DNA from: Neoasaia chiangmaiensis
GTDB lineage: Bacteria > Pseudomonadota > Alphaproteobacteria > Acetobacterales > Acetobacteraceae
Direction: 5' to 3'
Length of the DNA stretch: 64,000 bases
NCBI RefSeq assembly: GCF_002005465.1
Contig: NZ_CP014691.1
Span: 1,364,001 to 1,428,000 of the forward strand
Both the position numbers and the translations under genes were made by a program. The notes under the pieces were generated by a model, which was not told where the DNA came from, did not search any database, and saw only the letters and a program-made list of their open reading frames with translations. Positions 27,008 through 34,288 of the stretch are shown here, in pieces. Numbering within the stretch: the stretch's first letter is position 1; each line of letters opens with the position of its first letter.

Positions 27008-28291
27008 GTGTCGCAGAAGTACCGTATCGTGATCGTGGGCGGCGGCGTCGCCGGCCTTGCACTGGCCTCGCGCCTCGGCGACCGGATGGGCAAATCCGGG
27101 CAGGCCGAAATCACGCTCGTCGACAAAAGCTTCGCGCACGTCTGGAAACCGATGCTGCATTGCTTCGCGGCAGGCACGGCGCAGAACGAAAACGACCGCA
27201 TCAGCTTCATGTCGCAGGCCAGCCGCCATCACTTCGAATTCTGGCCCGGCGAGATCACCGCGCTCGACCGCGGCAGCAAGACCCTCACCCTCGCGCCGGT
27301 CCTGGCGACGGACGGCAGCGAAGTGCTCGGCGAGCGCACCGTGCATTACGATGCCGTCGTGCTCTCGATCGGCAGCCGTGCGAACGACTTCCGCACGCCG
27401 GGTGTTGCCGAGCACTGCCTGTTCATCGACAACCTCGTGGAGGCCAACGGCTTCAACGAGAAGTTCCGCATGGCGCTGCTGCGCGCCTATGCCGATAACG
27501 AGGAACTCAACATCTCCATCGTGGGCGGCGGCGCGACCGGCACCCAGCTGGCGGCCGAACTGCACAAGGCGCTGGACCTCGTCTCGCTCTATTCCTTCGG
27601 CCAGAAACCGCCGAAGCTGAAGGTGACGCTGCTCGAGGCCGGTCCACGCATTCTCCCCGCCTTCCCCGAAAGCGTGTCGGAAGCCGCGACCAAGCAACTC
27701 GAGGCGCTGGACGTCACGGTTCAGGTGAACGCCATGGTCAGCGGCGCGGACGAACACGGCTTCATACTCAAGGACGGCTCCCGCGTGGAAGCCAGCCTGC
27801 GCGTCTGGGCGGCTGGCGTGAAGGCACCCGACGTCACCACCCGTTTCGGCGGCCTGACGCTGACGCGCTCCGGGCAGATCGAGGTCCGGCCGACATTACA
27901 GACCGTCGAGGACGATGCCATCTTCGCCATGGGCGACTGCGCCTTCATTTCGGAAGCCCCGGTCGCGCCGACGGCCCAGGCCGCCCGCCAGCAGGCACAT
28001 CATCTGGCGAGACAGATTCCCGGCTGGATCACCGCCAGTCGTCCGCTTCAGCCTTTCGCATTCCACAACAAGGGCGCGATCGTGGCACTCGGCAGCTATA
28101 ACGGCTGGGGCACCTTCTCCGGCGGCACCGTCTTCGGCGGCGGCTGGCTGCGCGGCCTGTCGGCGCGGCTGGGGCATCTCGCGCTCTATCGCCAGCATCA
28201 GTTCGAGATTTACGGGCCGTGGCGCGGCTTCGTGTCCTGCGTGGTCGACTGGCTCGACAACTTCGTACGCCCCTCCGTTCGGCTCGACTAG
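27008..28291 (+). CDS. ndh: type II NADH dehydrogenase (NDH-2)
   Basis: A 427-residue membrane-associated flavoprotein that passes electrons from NADH to ubiquinone without pumping protons, a main entry point of the acetic acid bacterial respiratory chain. FAD-binding GGGVAGLALASRLG lies at residues 9-22, NADH-binding SIVGGGATGTQLAAEL near 170, and the second FAD motif FAMGDCAF near 302, followed by PTAQAARQQAHHLA (quinone-side motif). The end of the chain is hydrophobic/basic and could anchor it to the membrane. GTG start with GGGAG 7 nt upstream. The GH32 gene begins 23 bp later. Confidence 0.94.
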   Translation: MSQKYRIVIVGGGVAGLALASRLGDRMGKSGQAEITLVDKSFAHVWKPMLHCFAAGTAQNENDRISFMSQASRHHFEFWPGEITALDRGSKTLTLAPVLATDGSEVLGERTVHYDAVVLSIGSRANDFRTPGVAEHCLFIDNLVEANGFNEKFRMALLRAYADNEELNISIVGGGATGTQLAAELHKALDLVSLYSFGQKPPKLKVTLLEAGPRILPAFPESVSEAATKQLEALDVTVQVNAMVSGADEHGFILKDGSRVEASLRVWAAGVKAPDVTTRFGGLTLTRSGQIEVRPTLQTVEDDAIFAMGDCAFISEAPVAPTAQAARQQAHHLARQIPGWITASRPLQPFAFHNKGAIVALGSYNGWGTFSGGTVFGGGWLRGLSARLGHLALYRQHQFEIYGPWRGFVSCVVDWLDNFVRPSVRLD

Positions 28292-28314
28292 CCACTTTGT
28301 GGTATCGTCCGCAC

Positions 28315-30030
28315 ATGACGGACGTTACCACGCCAAGCCTCAGCCGCCGCTTCGCACTCTCCTCCATCGTCGCCCTCGGCGCCGCCGGTCTGGGCGCCGG
28401 CGCGCGGGCGGCGGACACCAAACCTTCCACGCCCGAAAAGCCGACGCCCCCACAGGCACCGGACGCGACACACAAGGCCGAGCCGAACGCCTCGCATCCC
28501 TCGCCCGCCGATCAGCCGGGCGGCACGTCGCACCCTGTCGTCAAGACGGAAAGCGATATCTTCTATCGTCCCACGATCCATTTCACGCCAACCATCGGCT
28601 TCATGAACGACCCCAACGGGCTGGTCTTCGACGGCACGAACTTCCACCTCTACTACCAGTATGACCCCTTCGCGCCTTATGCCGGCCACGTGCACTGGGG
28701 CCATGCCACCAGCAACGACCTGCTGCACTGGCAGGACCAGCCGATCGCCATTCCGGAAACCAAGGATGGCGAAGCCTTCACCGGATGCGCGGTCATCGAC
28801 AGGACCAACGCCTCCGGTCTGTTCGAGAATGCACAGGGCGGCATGGCGGCGCTCTACACCCGCGCCAGCTCGCACAGACAGGCGCAGTATCTCGCCATCA
28901 GCCACGATAACGGACAAACCTTTACGGAACACGCGCACAACCCGGTGCTCGATATCGGCAGCAATTCGTTCCGCGACCCGCAGGTCATTTTCCATGAACC
29001 CACGAAACAATGGGTCATGGTCGTCGCCAAATCACGCCTGCATCAGATCGCGTTCTATGCCTCGATCGATCTGGCGCACTGGGTCCATCTCAGCGATTTC
29101 GGTCCCTCCGGCCTGTTCGGCGTCGACTACGAATGTCCGAACCTGATCGAGGTTCCACTGGAAGGCGGCGGCAGGCGCTGGGTGCTGTTCGTCTCCGTCA
29201 ATCCGGGCGGACCGACCGGGGGCAGCATCACGCAGTATTTCGTCGGCGAATTCGACGGCACCCGCTTCATTCCGGACGATACGGTCATCGGCCTGACCGA
29301 CTTCGCCAAGGATGCCTATGCGATGCAGGTCTACAGCAACATGCCGCAGGACGAAGCCGTATCGATCGCGTGGCTCGGCAACTGGCAATACTGTCAGGAA
29401 CTCCCGACGCAGAGCTGGCGCGGCGCCATGACCTTGCCTCGCACCATGACGTTGAAACGCGATTTCGCCGGCTGGATCAGGCTGGCGCAGACCCCGCGCC
29501 ATATCGAAACGCTGCGCGGCACGGCCATTCCCTTCGCCACCCGACGCATCGCCGCCGGATCGAGCGCGCAGGTCGCACTGCCGCCCGGCACGGCGATCGA
29601 ACTCGCCATGAGCGTCACGGTGGACGAACGCCCGCACGACCTGCCGCTCGGCGACAAGGGGCGCACCGGTCGCTTCATCATCGTTTTCGGCAATGAGCAG
29701 GGAGAGACGCTGACGATCGGCTTCGATGCATTCTCCGGCCAACTCTGGCTGGATCGCAACGATCTCAAGGGCTTTGCCCAGCCGTTCTTCACCGGGCAGT
29801 TCTCGACCGTCCTGAATCCGGACGACCGGCATTTCGACATTCGCGTCATCCTGGATGCATCCACCCTGGAAATCTTCGCCAATGGCGGTCTGAGCGTCGG
29901 CACGGCACTGATTTTTCCTGCCGGGCCGCTCGATTTCCTCCGCCTCGAAGCAAGCGGCGCGGCCGCGACCGTCGAAAGCCTGTCGCTCTACCCGTTGAAG
30001 AAAACCATGCCGCGCGACACCGCCATCTGA
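28315..30030 (+). CDS. secreted GH32 glycoside hydrolase (levanase/fructanase/invertase)
   Basis: A 571-residue beta-fructosidase. The N-terminus (LSRRFALSSIVALGAAGLGAGARA) is a Tat-like signal peptide, followed by a Pro/Lys/Ala/Thr linker up to about residue 75. The five-bladed propeller carries the three acidic residues of the family: nucleophile Asp99 in GFMNDPNGLV, the RDP motif in NSFRDPQVIF, and acid/base Glu in YECPNLIEV. A C-terminal beta-sandwich follows (LEIFANGGLSVGTALIFP). It cleaves fructose from levan, inulin or sucrose; the exact substrate is not readable. No Shine-Dalgarno is obvious at the ATG, so the start is mainly from the signal peptide. Confidence 0.95.
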   Translation: MTDVTTPSLSRRFALSSIVALGAAGLGAGARAADTKPSTPEKPTPPQAPDATHKAEPNASHPSPADQPGGTSHPVVKTESDIFYRPTIHFTPTIGFMNDPNGLVFDGTNFHLYYQYDPFAPYAGHVHWGHATSNDLLHWQDQPIAIPETKDGEAFTGCAVIDRTNASGLFENAQGGMAALYTRASSHRQAQYLAISHDNGQTFTEHAHNPVLDIGSNSFRDPQVIFHEPTKQWVMVVAKSRLHQIAFYASIDLAHWVHLSDFGPSGLFGVDYECPNLIEVPLEGGGRRWVLFVSVNPGGPTGGSITQYFVGEFDGTRFIPDDTVIGLTDFAKDAYAMQVYSNMPQDEAVSIAWLGNWQYCQELPTQSWRGAMTLPRTMTLKRDFAGWIRLAQTPRHIETLRGTAIPFATRRIAAGSSAQVALPPGTAIELAMSVTVDERPHDLPLGDKGRTGRFIIVFGNEQGETLTIGFDAFSGQLWLDRNDLKGFAQPFFTGQFSTVLNPDDRHFDIRVILDASTLEIFANGGLSVGTALIFPAGPLDFLRLEASGAAATVESLSLYPLKKTMPRDTAI

Positions 30031-30042
30031 CGACTGCCCGCC

Positions 30043-30801
30043 CTAACGCTGGCTGCGGGCAAGCGCGTTCAACGCCGCAAGCGTCTGATCGAACTGCCCG
30101 TTCGCTTCGGCGAAGCGCAGCGGCCGGACGCGCTCGACAAGGATTTCCGCCGGCGTCGGCGTCTGCCCGAGCAGGGTCATCACCTCGTCGATATAGTCCT
30201 TCAGCGGCATATAGCCTGAGCGGCTTGCCTGTCCCGGCGTCAGGTCGGTCTGCACGCCGGGCGGCACGAGTTCGATGACCTCGACCTTGCCACGCAGGGC
30301 CTCCCGCTGCGCGACGGAATAGAAATGCATCGCCGCCTTCGTGGCGGAATAGGTCGGCGTATCGATCAGCGGCACGAAGGCCAGCCCGGACGTCACGTTG
30401 ACGATCGCGGCATCGGGCTGTCTGGCCAGATGGTCGGTCAGCGCATTGGACAGGCGGATCGGACCGAGCAGATTGGTCGTGATCGTCGCTTCCGCATCGG
30501 CAAGGTCGCGGTGCGTATCCAGCACTTCGAACCGCATCAAACCGGCGTTATTAATCAGCACATTCAGTGCGGGAAAGCCTGCCGTCACGCGGGCCGCGAA
30601 GGATGCGATTTCCGCCGCGCTGTCGATGTCGAGCGTGACGGCGTGCATGTTCGCCCGGCCCTCACAGGCCTGTTTCAGCGCCTCCGCCCGACGCCCTGCG
30701 ACAATCACCGTATTCCCCGCGTCGTGCAGGCGATGCGCCAGAGCCTCGCCGATGCCGGACCCGCCGCCTGTCATCAGAATCGTATTGCCGGATATTTTCA
30801 T
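30043..30801 (-). CDS. short-chain dehydrogenase/reductase (DltE-like)
   Basis: A 252-residue classical SDR: cofactor motif TGGGSGIGEAL (residues 11-21), AGRR after the second strand (suggesting NADPH), LDIDSAAEI, NNAG, and the catalytic Ser in VTSGLAF with Tyr-Lys in YSATKAAMHFY. The layout matches the DltE/YdfG-like oxidoreductases. GGAGGAAAGAGC just before the ATG fixes the start. The gene diverges from an HxlR regulator, a common arrangement in which the regulator controls the SDR in response to reactive aldehydes or quinones. Substrate unknown. Confidence 0.92.
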   Translation of the reverse strand: MKISGNTILMTGGGSGIGEALAHRLHDAGNTVIVAGRRAEALKQACEGRANMHAVTLDIDSAAEIASFAARVTAGFPALNVLINNAGLMRFEVLDTHRDLADAEATITTNLLGPIRLSNALTDHLARQPDAAIVNVTSGLAFVPLIDTPTYSATKAAMHFYSVAQREALRGKVEVIELVPPGVQTDLTPGQASRSGYMPLKDYIDEVMTLLGQTPTPAEILVERVRPLRFAEANGQFDQTLAALNALARSQR

Positions 30802-30916
30802 GCTCTTTCCTCCAACAGAAAAACATTGCGAGGCCGAAGGTGGACTGCATGCTTTCCAATAGAAAGAAGGCACCAAAAAGAATTATACTCACCTGAAAGA
30901 GAGTGAGATCGGCAAC

Positions 30917-31354
30917 ATGAAGTCCTACGATGAGCACGCCACCGCTCAAACACGGGAAATCGCGGAATCAACCCCGCCGGACACAGTCAATCCAAAGGTA
31001 GAAGCCCTGGTCACGGACCTGATCGGCCGCGTGGCCGACAAATGGACCATGCTGGTGCTTGAGACACTCGATGCGCACCGCACATTGCGGTTCACGGCGT
31101 TGAGTCGCCTCATCCCCGGCATCAGCCAGAAAATGCTGACGCAAACACTGCGCCGCATGGAGCGTGACGGCATGCTGTCAAGAACAGTCCACCCCGTCAT
31201 TCCGCCGCATGTCGATTATTCCCTGACGGAACTGGGCGGGAGTCTGGGCGCGGCATTCTGTGGAGTCTGGATCTGGGCCGAGGAGAACCTGAGCAGGATC
31301 GAGACGGCCCGCGCGGATTTCGACCGGCGCACCGACATAGGCAAGGGCAGTTAG
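30917..31354 (+). CDS. HxlR-family transcriptional regulator
   Basis: A 145-residue winged-helix protein with the HxlR core: LIGRVADKWTMLVLETL, LRFTALSRLIPGISQKMLTQTLRRMERDGML, then SRTVHPVIPPHVDYSLTELGGSL. A pocket-side Cys is present (GAAFCGVWIWAEE) but the N-terminal Cys used for sensing in some members is absent. It shares a 115-bp divergent promoter region with the SDR gene and probably represses it. Confidence 0.93.
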   Translation: MKSYDEHATAQTREIAESTPPDTVNPKVEALVTDLIGRVADKWTMLVLETLDAHRTLRFTALSRLIPGISQKMLTQTLRRMERDGMLSRTVHPVIPPHVDYSLTELGGSLGAAFCGVWIWAEENLSRIETARADFDRRTDIGKGS

Positions 31355-31372
31355 CCGGATTTTGGCGCACAC

Positions 31373-31398
31373 GGGCCGGACGTCAGAACGTCCGGCCC
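31373..31398. terminator. bidirectional hairpin between hxlR-type and entericidin-like genes
   Basis: GGGCCGGACGT and ACGTCCGGCCC form a perfect 11-bp stem with the tetraloop CAGA, centred between two convergent genes (stops at 31354 and 31408). No U-tract on either side. Position and stability suggest a shared 3'-end structure. Confidence 0.55.
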
Positions 31399-31407
31399 GC
31401 GACCGGA

Positions 31408-31614
31408 TCAGCGCGACGCGGCGCCGGTCGTGTTGGCGATGCCTTGCTGGACATTGGTCGCCGCCTGCGAGGTGTCATGTCCTACCGAACTCACGTCCTC
31501 GCCGGCACCGCGCGTCGCATTACAGGCCGCCAGAGACAGGCAGGCCGCCGTCATCAGGGCTGCCGACAGGGCCGCGCGCTTTTTCGTCGGACGGTTCACT
31601 TCATTGGTGGTCAT
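31408..31614 (-). CDS. entericidin-like small lipoprotein
   Basis: A 68-residue precursor with a basic N-terminus, a hydrophobic stretch and the lipobox LSLAAC, giving a mature lipoprotein of about 38 residues. After the Cys, NATRGAGEDVSSVGHDTSQAA closely follows the pattern of entericidin A/B (RG-G-D---G). Entericidins are small bacteriolytic or stress-induced envelope lipoproteins in toxin-antidote pairs. Only one copy is present here, so no pair is evident. AAGGA lies 10 nt before the ATG. Confidence 0.85.
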   Translation of the reverse strand: MTTNEVNRPTKKRAALSAALMTAACLSLAACNATRGAGEDVSSVGHDTSQAATNVQQGIANTTGAASR

Positions 31615-31749
31615 ACCATCGTTCCTTTCGGTTGCTTCGGCGGTATTAACCGCCTGAGAGCCGGGATGGTTGCACGTGCGGGAAGTCCGTCCGCGTCCCG
31701 GCGCCGGTTTCCGTTCGCTTCCGTTATGTTCTAGGGTGGCACGGATATC

Positions 31750-33312
31750 ATGAGCCGGAGCCGATCATTGCCCTTTCCGTTGCGCTGTCTTGCGATGGCC
31801 TTATTCGTCGCATCCTGCATGTCCATCGCATACGCCGCACCACCGGATATCGGGCAGATCGACCGTCTGGCCGCACGCGTTCAAAAAGAGTTCAACGTCC
31901 CCGGCATCGGGATCGGCATCGTGCAGGACGGGCATGTCGTGCTGGCCAGGGGCTATGGCGTGCAGGACGGTCCCGGCAGCCCGCCGGTCGATGCGCGCAC
32001 GCTGTTCGGCATCGGCTCCAACACGAAAGCCTTTACCGCCGCGGGACTGGGCGTTCTGGTCGATGACGGCAAACTTCACTGGAACGACCGGATGGAGGAT
32101 GTCCTGCCCGGCTTCCAGCTGGCCGATCCGTGGCTGACGCGGGAATTTCGCGTCAGCGATCTCCTGACCCATCATAGCGGCATGGGCCTGGGCGCGGGAG
32201 ACCTGCTGCTGTTCTCCCGCAGCAACTTCGCGCGCGCGGAGCTGCTGCCACGCCTGCGCGACATGCCGTTCACCGGGCGCTTCCGGCAGGACTACGCCTA
32301 CAATAACCTGCTCTACAGCATCGCGGGCGTGACCATCGAACATGTCAGCCACGACAGCTGGGAGCACTTCATCCAGTCGCGGATCATCGATGCCGCCGGG
32401 ATGCCGCGCTGCACCACACAATCCCCGACCCGGCCGGAACCGGGCTTCGTCACCGGGCATAGCGTCGAGGACGGCGTTCTGCGCGCCACGAAGATCGACC
32501 CCCTGATCGCCGCGGCACCCGCCGGCGGCATCGTGTGCAGCATCGACGGCATGAATGTCTGGATGCGCCTGCTGCTGGCCGGCGGCGTGGCACCGAACGG
32601 GCAGCGCATCCTTTCCGAAAAAACGCGGGACGACCTCTGGACGCCCCATGCCCTGCTTGATGTGCCGGACAACGCCGTCATGACGGGGACGCATTTCCGC
32701 GCTTACGGCTACGGCTGGTTCCTGGAGGATTTTCATGGCGCGAAGCGCGTCTGGCATACCGGCACCGTCTCCGGCATGGTCAGCCTGACATCCATGCTGC
32801 CGGAGGCCCATGCCGGCGTGGTGGTCCTCACCAACCAGGAAGATCATGCGGCAACGCAGAGCCTCGCCCTGTCCATCAGCGAGATGCTTCTGGGCGACAA
32901 ACCCAACGATTGGGTCAAATATTATCGGGACCGGGAAAACCGGGATCAGGCCCGCCCGAAACCGCAATTCCGGTTCGTCACGCTCGATCCTGCGGAACAG
33001 CATGCGTTTGTCGGCACCTATCGCGATGCGTGGCGCGGCGATCTCATCGTCGCACAGGATACGGGCGGCCTGCGCCTGACCTTCAGCCGGGCGGACGGAC
33101 TGACGGGCCGCCTGCAACCGCTGCCGCATGACCTGTTCGTCGTACGCTGGGACAATCGCGCGATGGACGGTTCGGATGATTCATACGTGCAGTTCCATCG
33201 CGACACGAGCGGCAAGGTCACGGACATGACACTGCGCGTGGTGGATCACGATTTCAGCTTCGACGTGCAGGACATGCACCCAATCCGGGTGGAAGCCCCC
33301 GACAGGAAATGA
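31750..33312 (+). CDS. exported serine beta-lactamase-fold hydrolase with C-terminal DUF3471-like domain
   Basis: A 520-residue protein with a signal peptide (cleavage near SIAYA-APP). The class C beta-lactamase/esterase fold shows S90-N-T-K93 (SxxK, nucleophile Ser90), the YxN motif as YAYNNLLYS and an HTG triad-like element in VWHTGTVSGMVS. A beta-rich C-terminal domain of about 110 residues (from DPAEQHAFVGTYRD) resembles DUF3471. Related proteins include D-aminopeptidases, esterases and penicillin-binding-protein-like enzymes, so true beta-lactamase activity is not implied. It stands alone on its strand apart from a downstream unknown gene 43 bp away. Confidence 0.9.
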   Translation: MSRSRSLPFPLRCLAMALFVASCMSIAYAAPPDIGQIDRLAARVQKEFNVPGIGIGIVQDGHVVLARGYGVQDGPGSPPVDARTLFGIGSNTKAFTAAGLGVLVDDGKLHWNDRMEDVLPGFQLADPWLTREFRVSDLLTHHSGMGLGAGDLLLFSRSNFARAELLPRLRDMPFTGRFRQDYAYNNLLYSIAGVTIEHVSHDSWEHFIQSRIIDAAGMPRCTTQSPTRPEPGFVTGHSVEDGVLRATKIDPLIAAAPAGGIVCSIDGMNVWMRLLLAGGVAPNGQRILSEKTRDDLWTPHALLDVPDNAVMTGTHFRAYGYGWFLEDFHGAKRVWHTGTVSGMVSLTSMLPEAHAGVVVLTNQEDHAATQSLALSISEMLLGDKPNDWVKYYRDRENRDQARPKPQFRFVTLDPAEQHAFVGTYRDAWRGDLIVAQDTGGLRLTFSRADGLTGRLQPLPHDLFVVRWDNRAMDGSDDSYVQFHRDTSGKVTDMTLRVVDHDFSFDVQDMHPIRVEAPDRK

Positions 33313-33355
33313 CACGGCACTTTTCGCCTGCGAATATTTACCACAGGGCGTTTTC

Positions 33356-34252
33356 ATGAAGAATCTCCTTCACAAACCGCTTCGTTTCGCCTTCGGACTG
33401 TTCTCCCGCGGTCGCGCCGTTTTCTGGCCCGTTCAGACCACGGATCGCATTGCCATCATTGCCACTGTCATATCCATTGCAGCGGCAGGCGCGACGGTCT
33501 GGTCCGCCTTCTTTGCGAAGGATCAGGCTTCCTCGGCGCGTATCAGCGCCAAGGCGGCGGCCGACAGCGTGCCCTACGCCCGCGCCTCCGCCGACGCTGC
33601 CGTCGAGACGCTTCGACGCTCGGACGAAAATTTGCAGATTTTTCTGGACCTGGACCGCACGCATCCTGCCACCATCGCATATGTGCCGGGCGCCGGGTTC
33701 TCGGTGAGCGTTTTTTCCGATGCCGTCATCGTCAATACAGGCGGCACGCCTGCCGTTATCACGGATCGTCTGGTGACGACCTATGCGGGTGCGGCCCAGT
33801 ACAGCAGTCGGGTCGATATCTTCGATGGCGCGACCGGTCAGCTCTGGCCGAAATTCGCCGTCATCCGCCCCGGCGAACCGGTCCATCTGCGTCTTCGTGG
33901 GTGGATACATGCCGATGCGCCGCAATTCGGGAAGCTGATTAATTTCGTCTCAACTCTCTTTCCGGGCGGCGAGACGGCGCCGGGTCAGCAGGATCGGCAA
34001 TTCGCGTCCCTTGAAGCCCTTCGGGATGAGATCTCCCGGCATGCACCACCGGACGTATCGGAAGCCCTCGACCGGCTTCTCTATGGCCCGGGAATCAACT
34101 CCCATTCGCTACCGTCCAGTCCATGGTCGGAAAAAGGCCAGACAGGCTTCAGCCGCATGACGCTTGTCCTGCGCACGGCAGCGTCACGCACCTACAAAAG
34201 CACGCCAAGCCTGTTCGCCCTCGGCCCGGACCCGTCAGGCTATATTCCCTGA
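33356..34252 (+). CDS. membrane-anchored protein of unknown function
   Basis: A 298-residue protein with no recognised domain. Residues about 31-54 (RIAIIATVISIAAAGATVWSAFF) form one membrane span preceded by a basic segment, so the bulk is probably outside or at the membrane. Residues 55-90 are Ala/Ser-rich, polar and helical (KDQASSARISAKAAADS), likely a coiled coil. A beta-rich part follows (VFSDAVIVNTGGTPAVITDRLVTTY ... PGEPVHLRLRGW) that could be an Ig-like sandwich. It lies 43 bp after the serine hydrolase gene and converges with a GH92 gene. Confidence 0.7.
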   Translation: MKNLLHKPLRFAFGLFSRGRAVFWPVQTTDRIAIIATVISIAAAGATVWSAFFAKDQASSARISAKAAADSVPYARASADAAVETLRRSDENLQIFLDLDRTHPATIAYVPGAGFSVSVFSDAVIVNTGGTPAVITDRLVTTYAGAAQYSSRVDIFDGATGQLWPKFAVIRPGEPVHLRLRGWIHADAPQFGKLINFVSTLFPGGETAPGQQDRQFASLEALRDEISRHAPPDVSEALDRLLYGPGINSHSLPSSPWSEKGQTGFSRMTLVLRTAASRTYKSTPSLFALGPDPSGYIP

Positions 34253-34288
34253 CGTGCGGGAAGGCTCTCCGTCGGGCCATCGCGCCCT

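Noticed and set aside
31750-33312. Beta-lactam resistance gene
   Set aside because: SxxK/YxN motifs only show the fold; the DUF3471-like tail and lack of an AmpC-type KTG suggest an esterase or D-peptidase as likely.
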